Positions 8,755-17,522 of a stretch of 64,000 nt of DNA are shown here, piece after piece (positions within the stretch are counted from its first letter, which is position 1; each line of letters begins with the position of its first letter). A model generated the notes under the pieces. It had not been told where the DNA came from. It searched no databases and saw nothing but the letters and a program-made list of their open reading frames with translations. The DNA comes from Rhizobium leguminosarum. Lineage in GTDB: Bacteria > Pseudomonadota > Alphaproteobacteria > Rhizobiales > Rhizobiaceae. The position numbers and the translations under genes are program-made. The stretch lies in assembly GCF_002953715.1 (NCBI RefSeq), contig NZ_CP025012.1, positions 2,666,001-2,730,000 of the forward strand, in the 5' to 3' direction.

Positions 8755-9792
8755 ATGGCAATTGCATCGCATTTGATCAGCCGCATGCCCGCAGTTGCTT
8801 CAATTCGCGCCTCCGTCTTGATCCCGCTGGTGCAACAAATCGATAACAGATCCGGGAAAACCGACCTACTTCTGGCTTCGCATGGCATTCTGCGCTCGCA
8901 ATTGGAAGATCCCTACGCTGTCCTGCCCATGGCGCGCTATGTCGCGCTGTTCGAGGAGGCCGCGACGATAACCGGCGAACCGGCACTGGGAGCTCGCATG
9001 GGCACCGGGTTCAAGCCCGCCGACATCGGCCCCATCGGCATGCTCTTTGCGCTCTCGCCGACCATTCGCAGCGCTTTCGAACGGCTGTCGAAATATGTGA
9101 ACGCGGTCCAGGGTGCGACCAGTTCCGGCGTGTTCGAGGAGAATGGCGATTTTATCTGGAGCTACCGGATCGTCGATCCAGCGATGTGGCCGCGCCGGCA
9201 GGACAGCGAATTCACGATCGCCGCCTCCTGTCAGCTCGTCCGTTCATGCTTCCGCCGTGGCTGGCGGCCGATCGAAATCCAGCTCGAGCATCACGCCCCG
9301 CGCGACGCCAGTGCGCTGGAACGCATCTGTGGCGCGCCCATCCTGTTTGGCCAATCCGGCAACCGGATCGTCATGAACAGGGCGGAGGCTGATCGTGTGC
9401 ACCGTGCGGAAGACAAAAGCCTGATCGAAATCCTGGAGCGGCATATCGGTGATCTGGTCAACGAGCCAGCGGCCGGCGATCTCGTCACGGAAAAGGTCCA
9501 GGCTCTGATCAGCATCTATCTCGGCCGCAAGCCGATCACGGTCGCAACCCTTGCCGCCGAACTGAAGATGTCGCCGCGAAGCCTGCAGCGCCGGCTGTCG
9601 GAGGAAGGCGTGTCGCTTCGCGATCTCGTTCGCCAGCATCGCCAGACACTCGCCGCCCACTATCTCGGCGACCAACATGCCGCACCGATGTCCGAAGTTG
9701 CGCGTGTCCTGGGTTATGCAGACAACACCGTGCTCTGGCGTGCGCTGCGATCCTGGGAGAAGAAGGGGAACTACCCATCTTCGACAGGCTGA
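8755..9792 (+). CDS. AraC-family regulator with arabinose-binding-like domain
   Basis: A 345-residue regulator. The first ~210 residues resemble the N-terminal ligand domain found in AraC regulators such as OruR/ArgR types (YVALFEEAATITGEPALGARMG). The C-terminus has the AraC helix-turn-helix pair (LAAELKMSPRSLQRRLSEEGVS; VLGYADNTVLWRALRSW). It is divergent from the permease-oxidase operon across 121 bases, so it is the likely activator of that operon. Confidence 0.88.
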   Translation: MAIASHLISRMPAVASIRASVLIPLVQQIDNRSGKTDLLLASHGILRSQLEDPYAVLPMARYVALFEEAATITGEPALGARMGTGFKPADIGPIGMLFALSPTIRSAFERLSKYVNAVQGATSSGVFEENGDFIWSYRIVDPAMWPRRQDSEFTIAASCQLVRSCFRRGWRPIEIQLEHHAPRDASALERICGAPILFGQSGNRIVMNRAEADRVHRAEDKSLIEILERHIGDLVNEPAAGDLVTEKVQALISIYLGRKPITVATLAAELKMSPRSLQRRLSEEGVSLRDLVRQHRQTLAAHYLGDQHAAPMSEVARVLGYADNTVLWRALRSWEKKGNYPSSTG

Positions 9793-9853
9793 AGATGTAA
9801 CAGTCAGGTAAATGGACGATCGGAACGCTAACGGAGACCGCCCGATTGCTGCC

Positions 9854-10219
9854 CTACGGCCCAGCCCCAAAAAACGCCAGCCGGGTGAATATCGTGTAGT
9901 CCGCTTCCGATACCATCAGCGCCACGAAAACCAGCACCAGCAGCGGCGGCAGCAGGATGGCGTAGACGAGCGCCAGCCGTTCCCAGGCCATATGCATGAA
10001 GACGGCGACGATCAGCCCGGCCTTCAGCATCATGAACACGAGGATCAGCGTCCACCTCAAGTAGCTCTGGACGCCGAGATAATCGACCATGTAGGACGCC
10101 GCGCTGAGCACGAAGAGCAGGCCCCAGACGAGGAAATAGAGCCGGAGCGGATGCTGCTGTCCGGTGTGTGCCTGTACATGCGCCGTTTGCACTTGTGCAT
10201 GCGCCGTTGTCTCGCTCAT
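9854..10219 (-). CDS. Cytochrome c oxidase subunit IV family protein
   Basis: A 121-residue protein with three membrane segments and the MHMAWERL motif near residue 72 typical of prokaryotic subunit IV (CyoD/COX4-pro). The N-terminal tail has a His/Gln-rich imperfect repeat (AHAQVQTAHVQAH). It stabilises the oxidase core in related complexes. It is the last gene of the oxidase operon, 7 bases after the preceding stop. Confidence 0.85.
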   Translation of the reverse strand: MSETTAHAQVQTAHVQAHTGQQHPLRLYFLVWGLLFVLSAASYMVDYLGVQSYLRWTLILVFMMLKAGLIVAVFMHMAWERLALVYAILLPPLLVLVFVALMVSEADYTIFTRLAFFGAGP

Positions 10220-10226
10220 GACGACC

Positions 10227-10946
10227 TCACCACAGATAGAAAAACGCGAAGATGAAGACCCAGACTAGGTCGACGAAGTGCCAGTAGAGGCCCATGATCT
10301 CGACGGCTTCGTAGCGGCCTTTCCGGCTGGTGAAGAAGCCGCGCCGTTCCTCATCGAAATCGCCCCGCCAGACCTTGCGGGCGACGATGATGAGGAAGAT
10401 GACGCCGATCGTGACGTGGGTGCCGTGAAACCCTGTTATCATGAAGAAGGTCGATCCGAACTGTGCCGCCCCCCATGGGTTCTCCCAGGGGCGCACGCCT
10501 TCGGTGATCAGCTTCGTCCATTCGAAGGCCTGCATGCCGACGAAACATGCCCCGAGAACCGCCGTCAGCAGCATCAGGATCGCAGTCGTGCGGCGGTCGC
10601 GGCGATAGCCGAAATTGACCGCCATCGCCATGGTGCCGCTGCTGGAGATCAGCACGAAAGTCATAATCGCGATCAGGATCAGCGGCACGTCCTGCCCGCC
10701 GATATGGAGCGCGAAGACCTCGCTCGGATTGGGCCATGGAACGGGCGTCGACATGCGGGCGGTCATATAGGCGATCAGGAAACAGCCGAAGACGAAGGTG
10801 TCGCTGAGTAGAAAGATCCACATCATCGCCTTGCCCCAGGAGGCGGTCTTGAAGGCGCGCTGATCCGAGCTGAAATCGGACGCGACACCGCGCAGGCCTG
10901 CCGGTCTGAGGTCTGCTCCGCCGTGTGTCTCGATAGTCTGTGCCAT
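10227..10946 (-). CDS. coxP: Heme-copper oxidase subunit III-type protein (CoxP-like)
   Basis: A 239-residue subunit III homologue with about five to seven membrane spans. It includes GFHGTHVTIGVIFL and the C-terminal YWHFVDLVWVFIFAFFYLW that is diagnostic of the family. It follows another subunit III gene, an arrangement known from the Bradyrhizobium coxMNOP operon, where coxO and coxP both encode subunit III-type proteins. The symbol rests on that gene order. Confidence 0.85.
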   Translation of the reverse strand: MAQTIETHGGADLRPAGLRGVASDFSSDQRAFKTASWGKAMMWIFLLSDTFVFGCFLIAYMTARMSTPVPWPNPSEVFALHIGGQDVPLILIAIMTFVLISSSGTMAMAVNFGYRRDRRTTAILMLLTAVLGACFVGMQAFEWTKLITEGVRPWENPWGAAQFGSTFFMITGFHGTHVTIGVIFLIIVARKVWRGDFDEERRGFFTSRKGRYEAVEIMGLYWHFVDLVWVFIFAFFYLW

Positions 10947-10957
10947 CTGTAAACCCC

Positions 10958-11671
10958 TTAGTTCAGTAGTGTGCGGCAGAGATCGACGAAATCATTCGCC
11001 CAGCCGGCAAAGAGCGCGAAGAGCAACAGCCAGACGGCGAGCATGAAATGCGAATAAATGGCGGAAAGATCGACGCTGAGGCGCAGCCTCTCCGGCGCAA
11101 CGTCGGTTGAAAATGCCCTGACCGTCGTGTGCGCAAGCACGGCAAGCCCGCCGAGGATATGCAGCCCGTGCAGGCCGGTCAGCATGTAGAAGAAGCTGTT
11201 GGCGGGATTGTCGACAAGCACGTAGCCGGCCGCCACCAGCTCCCGCCATGCCTGGACCTGCCCGACGAGAAAAGAGACGGCAAGGACAAACGCGGCGGCA
11301 AGCGCCGGCCGCAGGTTTTCCATGCGGCCCTGCCCCGCTTCTCGTTTTGCCCATTGCAGCGCCGCACTGCTCAAGGCGAGTGCCGCGGTGTTCACCCAGA
11401 GGAGGCGCGGAACCGGCATCGCCCACCAGTCGGCAGACGCCGCACGCATGAAATAGGCGCTGACGGCAAGGCTGAAGAGCGCGCCGACGACGCCGAGAAA
11501 CACGAAGAGGCCGATCTTCACTGCCGGCACCGGCGGCCGCTCACTGCCGTGATGATCCGGCAGCTGCACCGATCCGGTTTCCAGCCAGGGCTTCGAGGTC
11601 AGCCGCTGCCCGGAAAGCCACCAGATGATGATCGCGCCGATCGCAGCAAGGAAGACCAGGATGACGTTCAT
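10958..11671 (-). CDS. coxO: Cytochrome c oxidase subunit III-like protein (CoxO-like)
   Basis: A 237-residue membrane protein with the subunit III signature around the helix pair (FFYMLTGLHGLHILGGL) and about six or seven membrane spans. Its start ATG overlaps the end of the subunit I gene (ATGA, 11668-11671), so translation is coupled. It is more divergent than the following subunit III gene and lacks the classical C-terminal WHFVD sequence, having AIYSHFMLAVWLLLF instead. Confidence 0.82.
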   Translation of the reverse strand: MNVILVFLAAIGAIIIWWLSGQRLTSKPWLETGSVQLPDHHGSERPPVPAVKIGLFVFLGVVGALFSLAVSAYFMRAASADWWAMPVPRLLWVNTAALALSSAALQWAKREAGQGRMENLRPALAAAFVLAVSFLVGQVQAWRELVAAGYVLVDNPANSFFYMLTGLHGLHILGGLAVLAHTTVRAFSTDVAPERLRLSVDLSAIYSHFMLAVWLLLFALFAGWANDFVDLCRTLLN

Positions 11672-13437
11672 GCGTGGACCTCCCGGGTGACGCCGTCGCT
11701 TGACGGCACATTCTGCGGGATGAAATCCTCGGCCGCCCCCGGCACGCTGTAGTCATAGGCCCAGCGGTAGACGATAGGCAGGTCCTTGCCCCAGTTGCCA
11801 TGCGCGGGCGGCGTCTGCGGCGTCTGCCATTCGAGTGTCGTTGCCCGCCAGGGATTGCCGCCTGCCTCCCTGCCCCGGAAAAGGCTCCAGACTAGGTTGA
11901 ACAGGAAGACCATCTGCCCGGCGCCCACGACCAGCGCCATGACTGTGATGAAGATATTCAGCGTATGCGCAGAAGGCGGAACGAAGGCCGTCTCTCCCAT
12001 CTCGAAGTAGCGGCGCGGCATGCCGAGCAGGCCGAGATAATGCATCGGAAAGAAGATCGCATAGGTGCCGAGGAAGGTGATCCAGAAGTGGATCTGGCCG
12101 AGCACCTCGTCGAGCATGCGTCCCGTCACCTTGGGATACCAGTGATAGATCGCCCCGAAGATGACGAGGATCGGCGCGACCCCCATGACCATGTGGAAAT
12201 GCGCAACGACGAACATCGTATCCGACAGCGGCACGTCGACGACGACATTGCCGAGGAAGAGGCCGGTCAGGCCGCCATTGACGAAGGTGACGATGAAGGC
12301 AAGCGCAAAGAGCATGGGCAGCGTCAGGTGAATGTCGCCGCGCCACAGCGTCAGCACCCAGTTATAGACCTTGATCGCCGTCGGCACGGCGATGATCAGC
12401 GTCGTGGTGGCGAAGAAGAAGCCGAAGGCCGGGTTCATGCCGCTGACATACATGTGGTGCGCCCAGACGACGAAGCTGAGCGCGGCGATGATGACGATCG
12501 CCCAGACCATCATGCGGTAGCCGAAGATGTTCTTGCGCGCATGCGTGCTGATCAGGTCCGAAACGATGCCGAAGGCCGGCAGCGCCACGATATAGACCTC
12601 CGGATGCCCGAAGAACCAGAACAGGTGCTGGAACAGGATCGGACTGCCGCCGCCATGCTGGAGCTGCGTGCCCATTTCGACGATGGCGGGCATGAAGAAG
12701 CTGGTGCCGAGCAGGCGGTCGAACAGCATCATGACGCAGGCGACGAAGAGCGCGGGAAAGGCCAAGAGCGCCATCACGGTGGCGGTGAAGATGCCCCAGA
12801 CGGTGAGCGGCATCCGCATCAGCGTCATGCCGCACGCCCGCCCCTGCAGCACCGTCACCACATAGTTCAGCCCGCCCATGGTGAAGCCGATGATGAAGAC
12901 GATCAGCGAGGAGAGCATCAGCAGGATGCCCCAGTCCTTGCCGCCCGGCGTACCGGAGAGAACGGATTGCGGCGGATAAAGCGTCCAGCCGGCCCCCGTC
13001 GGGCCGCCGGGCGCGAAGAAGCCCGCAGCGAGGATCAGCACTGCGAGCAGATAAATCCAGTAGCTCAGCATGTTGGCGTAGGGAAACACCATATCGCGCG
13101 CGCCGACCATCAGCGGAATGAGGTAATTGCCGAAGCCGCCGAGGAAGAGCGCGGTCAGGAGATAGATCACCATGATCATGCCGTGCATGGTGATGAACTG
13201 GTAATAGTGATCGGCATCGATGAAGGAGAGAGCGCCGGGAAAGGCGAGCTGAATCCGCATCAGCCAGGAGAGCACCAGCGCCACCAGGCCGATCGCGATG
13301 GCGGTGATCGAATATTGCACGGCGATGATCTTGGCGTCCTGGCTGAACACATATTTGGTCCACCAGCTGTGTGGATGATAGAGCTCGACATCCTCGACTT
13401 CGGCGGATGGGATGCTGCCGGATGGAATCTCGACCAT
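11668..13437 (-). CDS. coxN: Cytochrome c oxidase subunit I (CoxN-like)
   Basis: A 589-residue catalytic subunit with about twelve membrane spans. Heme and copper ligands are visible: HGMIMVIYL, GHPEVYIVALP with the cross-linked His-Tyr pair, the HH pair in VVWAHHMYVSGMNP, and the VVAHFHMVMG histidines. The conserved D-pathway aspartate context (GNYLIPLMVGARDMVFP) is also present. It reduces oxygen to water and pumps protons. Order II-I-III-III-IV matches the rhizobial alternative aa3-type oxidase coxMNOP rather than the main ctaDC cluster. Confidence 0.95.
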   Translation of the reverse strand: MVEIPSGSIPSAEVEDVELYHPHSWWTKYVFSQDAKIIAVQYSITAIAIGLVALVLSWLMRIQLAFPGALSFIDADHYYQFITMHGMIMVIYLLTALFLGGFGNYLIPLMVGARDMVFPYANMLSYWIYLLAVLILAAGFFAPGGPTGAGWTLYPPQSVLSGTPGGKDWGILLMLSSLIVFIIGFTMGGLNYVVTVLQGRACGMTLMRMPLTVWGIFTATVMALLAFPALFVACVMMLFDRLLGTSFFMPAIVEMGTQLQHGGGSPILFQHLFWFFGHPEVYIVALPAFGIVSDLISTHARKNIFGYRMMVWAIVIIAALSFVVWAHHMYVSGMNPAFGFFFATTTLIIAVPTAIKVYNWVLTLWRGDIHLTLPMLFALAFIVTFVNGGLTGLFLGNVVVDVPLSDTMFVVAHFHMVMGVAPILVIFGAIYHWYPKVTGRMLDEVLGQIHFWITFLGTYAIFFPMHYLGLLGMPRRYFEMGETAFVPPSAHTLNIFITVMALVVGAGQMVFLFNLVWSLFRGREAGGNPWRATTLEWQTPQTPPAHGNWGKDLPIVYRWAYDYSVPGAAEDFIPQNVPSSDGVTREVHA

Positions 13438-13470
13438 GATCTCTCTTCCCTTTCCCCGTTCCCCGCCCGT

Positions 13471-14289
13471 TCAGTTTGCCGGCGGCAGCTCTCCCGATGA
13501 CGCCGTCAACTGGGTGAATGTCTGCTGCTGCCCAAGCCAGGTCTGGTAGTCCGCGTCATTATCGACGACGACGGTGCCGCGCATTTGCGGATGACCGACA
13601 CCGCAGAGTTCGGCGCAGAGGATCTCGAAGGTCCCCGTGCGCGTCGGCGTGAACCAGAAATAGGTGATCATGCCGGGGATCATGTCCATCTTGGCGCGGA
13701 ACTCAGGCACGTAGAAATCGTGGAGCACATCGACCGAGCGCAGCAATATGTGCACCGGCTTGCCCATCGGCAGATGCAGCTCACCGCCCTCGATGATGAC
13801 GTCGTCGAGGCCGCTTGCGTCATTTTTGTCGAGGCCGAGCGGGTTTTCGGGAGTGACGTCGCGCGTCTCGGCGCGGCCGAGCTTTCCGTCCGCTCCGGGC
13901 AGCCGGAAGCTCCACAGCCACTGCTGGCTGACGACCTCGACCGATGCGGCATCGGCAGGCACCGTGATGAACTGGTTCCAGACGATGAGGCCGGGCGCCA
14001 GCATCGCCGCGACGCCGACCGCCGTTCCCCCTCCCAGCAGCAATTCCAGCCTGCGGTTCTCAGGCTCATAATGCGCCTTGTTGCCCGGCTTGTGCCGGAA
14101 GCGGAAGACGCAATAGGCCATGAAAGAAACCACCGCCACGAAGACGATGCCGGTGATCCAGAAGGTGATGACGAGGGTGCTGTCGATATAGGTCCAGTTG
14201 GACGCGATCGGCGTCCACCACCACGGGCTCAGCACATGGAACAGCACGGAGCCGACGACAATCAGGACGAGGATCAGCACGACAGCCAT
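13471..14289 (-). CDS. coxM: Cytochrome c oxidase subunit II (CoxM-like)
   Basis: A 272-residue subunit II with two N-terminal membrane spans and a periplasmic cupredoxin domain. The dinuclear CuA site is complete: DVLHDFYVPEF supplies the first His and CAELCGVGHPQM supplies both Cys, the second His and the Met. It accepts electrons from cytochrome c. There is no fused cytochrome c domain, but a separate cytochrome c gene lies just upstream. First gene of the oxidase block proper. Confidence 0.93.
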   Translation of the reverse strand: MAVVLILVLIVVGSVLFHVLSPWWWTPIASNWTYIDSTLVITFWITGIVFVAVVSFMAYCVFRFRHKPGNKAHYEPENRRLELLLGGGTAVGVAAMLAPGLIVWNQFITVPADAASVEVVSQQWLWSFRLPGADGKLGRAETRDVTPENPLGLDKNDASGLDDVIIEGGELHLPMGKPVHILLRSVDVLHDFYVPEFRAKMDMIPGMITYFWFTPTRTGTFEILCAELCGVGHPQMRGTVVVDNDADYQTWLGQQQTFTQLTASSGELPPAN

Positions 14290-14414
14290 GTCCGCTCCTC
14301 CTCGAGCAGGTCGACCCGTGAAACCGCATTCCGCAAAAAGTCCGTGTTTATTATCGCACAGATAGAAAATATCGGCAATTACGGCAATTTAGGCACGCGC
14401 CACCGGCCGCGACC

Positions 14415-14470
14415 CGTCATTTGGAGTATTGCCTGTCAGTTGGAATATTGCCCATTCATTTGGAATATTG
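14415..14470. repeat. Three ~20-bp tandem repeats at the cytochrome c stop codon
   Basis: The motif TTGGAATATTG occurs at about 14460, 14440 and, with one change, 14421, so the period is 19-20 bases. The first copy (14456-14470) contains the last codons and stop of the cytochrome c gene read on the minus strand; the other two follow the stop. This looks like a small slippage duplication of the gene's 3' end. Confidence 0.7.
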
Positions 14471-14845
14471 TTTGAGATAGGCGATGAGATCGGTGATCTC
14501 CTGGTCGTCCTTCACGCCGACAAAGGCCATCTTCGTGCCCTTCACCTTCGCCTTCGGATTGTGCAGATAGTCGCGCAGCACCGTCTCGTCCCAGACGAGA
14601 CCACCCTCGCCAGCCGCCTTCATTCCGGCCGAATAGGCAAAATTAGGATGCGTTCCGGCCTTGCGGCCGAATAGCCCGTTCAGCGACGGGCCGACCTTGT
14701 TTGTATCGGAATCGGCGACATGACAGGTCGCGCATTTTTTGAAAACGGCAGCACCCGCCGTAGCATCGCCCTCCTGCGCCCCGGCGTTACCGGGGAAAAG
14801 GGCAATCACGAATGCGCCGATCAGCAGAACAACACGGTAATCCAT
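14456..14845 (-). CDS. Secreted class I cytochrome c
   Basis: A 129-residue protein with an N-terminal signal or anchor segment (VVLLIGAFVIALFPGNAGA), then a single heme site CATCH at about residue 38-42 and a candidate sixth-ligand Met in KGTKMAFVG. This is the size and pattern of small class I cytochromes c (cycM/c552 type). It lies directly upstream of the oxidase genes in the same direction and is the natural electron donor for the CuA site. The ATG at 14845 is preferred because the signal segment starts there; an ATG 12 bases upstream is the alternative. Confidence 0.88.
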   Translation of the reverse strand: MDYRVVLLIGAFVIALFPGNAGAQEGDATAGAAVFKKCATCHVADSDTNKVGPSLNGLFGRKAGTHPNFAYSAGMKAAGEGGLVWDETVLRDYLHNPKAKVKGTKMAFVGVKDDQEITDLIAYLKQYSK

Positions 14846-15112
14846 GGCAAACCTCATCCTCCTCAAGGTTGCCAGCCACTCGCACCCTCCGCTATCTCTC
14901 GCGTGTGAGTGGTGGTTGTATAGCGTAAAGCTTAGTCCTTCACGATAGCAAGTCAATCGGTTCCACAATTTGGACGCGGGCCAGGCCTGTTCCAGTCCTC
15001 CCGGGAGGGTCCGTCACCCTCGAGGATTGGATATTGACGCCGGTATCGGCGACGACATACTTGACCGCCGGCTTCAAAGCCGCCCTCGAAACCAGCCCAG
15101 GAAAGGTGCGCA

Positions 15113-15757
15113 ATGTCGATTGCTGAAATTCTGTCTTTTGCTTTCGTCACCTCGCTGCTGATCATTTCCCCTGGGCCCAACGGCGTCCTCATCGCCAAGA
15201 CGGTGCCGGCCTCGGGGCGTGGCGCCGGTTTCGCCAATATTGCCGGCTTCGTCGCCGCCTTCTATGTGCACGGCACCCTGTCGATCTGTGGCATTTCCCT
15301 GCTTCTGGCGCAGTCGGCGCAGGCCTTCCTCGTCGTCAAGATGATTGGCGCCGCCTATCTCTGCTGGATCGGTATCAAGGCGCTGGTCGGCGCTTGGCGC
15401 GGTTATGCTGCCGTAACGTCAGTGGCCCCTTCCCGTAAGGTAAGGCACCTCCCCCACGCCTTCCTCGAGGGGTTCCTCACCAACGCCCTGAATCCCAAGG
15501 TGTCGATGTTCTACCTCGCGGTTTTCCCGCAGTTCATCTATCACGATGCCAATGGCCGGGCCGCGATCGGCGAGGCTTTCCTTCTGGTCACCGTCCATGC
15601 CAGCCTCAACGTCATCTGGTTCGGCTCGATGGTCATGCTCTTTGCGAGGCTCGCCAGAGCTGCGCGCAACCAGCGCTTCCAGCGCTGGCTGAAAGCCGCG
15701 ACAGGCGTAGTCTTCATCGGCTTCGGCGCCAAGATGGCGACATTGCAGGCCGGATAG
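15113..15757 (+). CDS. LysE/RhtB-family exporter
   Basis: A 214-residue protein with about six membrane spans and the LysE-family landmarks SPGPNGVLIAKT near residue 21, GAAYLCWIGIKAL and FLEGFLTNALNPKVSMFYLAVFPQF. The family exports amino acids or related compounds. AGGAAAGG lies just upstream of the ATG. It is a stand-alone gene, divergent from the cytochrome c/oxidase operon; substrate unknown. Confidence 0.9.
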   Translation: MSIAEILSFAFVTSLLIISPGPNGVLIAKTVPASGRGAGFANIAGFVAAFYVHGTLSICGISLLLAQSAQAFLVVKMIGAAYLCWIGIKALVGAWRGYAAVTSVAPSRKVRHLPHAFLEGFLTNALNPKVSMFYLAVFPQFIYHDANGRAAIGEAFLLVTVHASLNVIWFGSMVMLFARLARAARNQRFQRWLKAATGVVFIGFGAKMATLQAG

Positions 15758-15879
15758 CGAAGACGGGCAAACCACGGAAAGGCTGGGCGAACGTCCGCAG
15801 GGCGGCAACAGGATCAGCGACCTGCCGCCGGGACTGGATATGATACTGGCCTCGCGCAACCTCAGTTGCCGCCGTTTAA

Positions 15880-16803
15880 CTACGCCCCGATCGAAAGCGC
15901 CTCTTTTACCGCCAACTCAGCCATGGCGAGAGCGGCCTCGCGAGTCTTAGCGGCGGCGATGAAGCGGCCGTTGTGGCAGAAGCTTGCGCCCTCTATGCCG
16001 CAAACCGCCTCCAGTGCGCCATTGGTGAGTCCGGCCCAGGCCGCCGGCAGGTCGGCCCTGAGGTCGAACCCCTCCTCGGCGCGGCGAATGCCGGTCACGC
16101 ACCAGTCCTTTTCGCGCGGATGAACGACGAACAGCAGGTGATCGGCGCCCGCCTTGACGATGGCGGGACGGAAGGGCATGCCCCTCGGCAATTCCAGAAC
16201 ACGCCCCTGCCCCGCAGCTTCGATTGCCCGATGCACGATCGCCTCGGCCCGCAATTTCGCGGCACTCTGGGCGATCCTGGCCTCAACGAAACTGCGGGCA
16301 ATGGCAAGGGCCGCGTGGAAGGCGCGGTTATCGGCCTCAGGGTCCGCTTCGTCGAAAACCGGTTTCAGGGTCTCCAGCAGCGCCGGCAGCGTCAACCCGG
16401 CCAACGGCCCCGAGGGGCTGAGCGCGCCATTATCGGTCAGATCGACCGGCAGCACGAAGCTGGCGTCGAAAAAGCCGTGCATCGCTTCCACATGCGCTTC
16501 GGGAAGGCCGAAGGCTGTGAGATAATCACGGCCGTAATGCTTCCAGATCAGGCCGAACGAGCTGTAGGGCTGGCCATCGTCGCGCAGCGGCGCGCCGCGC
16601 TGGTGGTGATCGAATATCCCGGCAGCGGGATCATAGGTTCCGCCGACATCATAGATGATCCGGCCTTCGCCCGGCGTAATCCACTCCGGCGCCCGGCTGC
16701 GGACGATACGCGCCTGCGGGAAAAGCCTGGTCAGGATGACGCTCGACAGCAATTCGTCGGCATGAAAGCCACCGGAATGGGTGACGAGGAAATCGGGGAT
16801 CAT
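15880..16803 (-). CDS. MYG1 family protein (predicted DHH-type hydrolase)
   Basis: A 307-residue protein with the conserved MYG1 motifs THSGGFHADE near residue 8 and DVGGTYDPAAGIFDHHQ near residue 52, which carry the metal-binding His/Asp residues of this DHH-related fold. Eukaryotic MYG1 is a 3'-5' exonuclease; the bacterial role is not well established. The protein is full length for bacterial members. Stand-alone gene. Confidence 0.87.
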   Translation of the reverse strand: MIPDFLVTHSGGFHADELLSSVILTRLFPQARIVRSRAPEWITPGEGRIIYDVGGTYDPAAGIFDHHQRGAPLRDDGQPYSSFGLIWKHYGRDYLTAFGLPEAHVEAMHGFFDASFVLPVDLTDNGALSPSGPLAGLTLPALLETLKPVFDEADPEADNRAFHAALAIARSFVEARIAQSAAKLRAEAIVHRAIEAAGQGRVLELPRGMPFRPAIVKAGADHLLFVVHPREKDWCVTGIRRAEEGFDLRADLPAAWAGLTNGALEAVCGIEGASFCHNGRFIAAAKTREAALAMAELAVKEALSIGA

Positions 16804-16889
16804 GGGAGCTATGCGCCTTGTCGTTCGCGGAGAGTCCGCTTGCAGGTCGGCACCAAATAACCGTTGCCGGCTGCTATCTCAACCCATAC

Positions 16890-16951
16890 CTTAAATCGGA
16901 GACGATTTTAGAATAAAATGATGCAGCAATCCAATGTGTTACAGCGTCCTT
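16890..16951. repeat. Dispersed rhizobial intergenic repeat, copy 1
   Basis: The segment resembles, in the opposite orientation, the intergenic element at 48147-48235. Both contain AAATCG, a GATGC/GATGCAG block, an A/G-rich GTTA block and GCGTCCTT. I recall similar sequence around GCGTCCTTT in many rhizobial intergenic regions, so this is probably one of their small mobile palindromic repeat families; this copy is degenerate. Confidence 0.45.
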
Positions 16952-17024
16952 TCTCATATCACCGAGATACCGGCCTCTAGCGGGATTCATCGAAGCCCCT
17001 GAAGGATGCATCAGGAGTAGGTCC

Positions 17025-17522
17025 GTGGAGATTCCCCAGCACTTTCATGTCGCCGAGACGGCCGGATGGCTTGTGAACCACCGCATCAATTCTGCGCTTC
17101 CCGGTTACCTCATGATCAGCTCCAAGACCGACACCAACGATCTGTCGGATTTGTCCGAAGATGCTTTGGCTGAATTCGGCCCATTACTCGCAAGAGCTCA
17201 GAGTGCCCTGAAGCAGCAATTGAATGCTCAGCGCGTCTATATCGGCCGATACGGGCACACGTCTGGTTACCCGATCCATTTTCATGTGATCCCGATATAT
17301 GACTGGGTGGAGGAGTTGTTTTGGAAGGACGCTCGCTATCGCCTGCTCGAGAATTTCGCAGAGGGGCCAGGGGAAACCGCAACGGATGGCGCGGAACTGA
17401 CGCTGTTTGTCTGGCGCGAGTTCTGCGAACGCGCAGAGCCGCCACCGGTCAAAGGGCCATCGGTCTCAGAGGCCATCGAGCTGCTGCGGGAGGCGATGCG
17501 GTTTTCGGCGCCTGAAGCCTAA
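17025..17522 (+). CDS. HIT-family protein
   Basis: A 165-residue protein with the histidine-triad-like motif GYPIHFHVIPIY near residue 85 and the upstream strand YLMISSKTDTNDLSDLSEDAL typical of HIT nucleotide hydrolases. The start is GTG at 17025 with AGGAG about eight bases upstream. HIT proteins hydrolyse nucleotide phosphoramidates or related compounds; the exact substrate is unknown. The gene converges on the B12-uptake operon. Confidence 0.8.
   Translation: MEIPQHFHVAETAGWLVNHRINSALPGYLMISSKTDTNDLSDLSEDALAEFGPLLARAQSALKQQLNAQRVYIGRYGHTSGYPIHFHVIPIYDWVEELFWKDARYRLLENFAEGPGETATDGAELTLFVWREFCERAEPPPVKGPSVSEAIELLREAMRFSAPEA

Noticed and set aside
7182..8888. Longer form of the permease with 85 extra N-terminal residues
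   Set aside because: The extra part is not membrane-like or conserved-looking, and a good ribosome binding site precedes ATG 8633.
11965..13500. Long plus-strand frame opposite cytochrome oxidase subunit I
   Set aside because: Highly charged His/Asp/Arg-rich translation typical of antisense to a membrane protein gene; subunit I on the other strand is certain.
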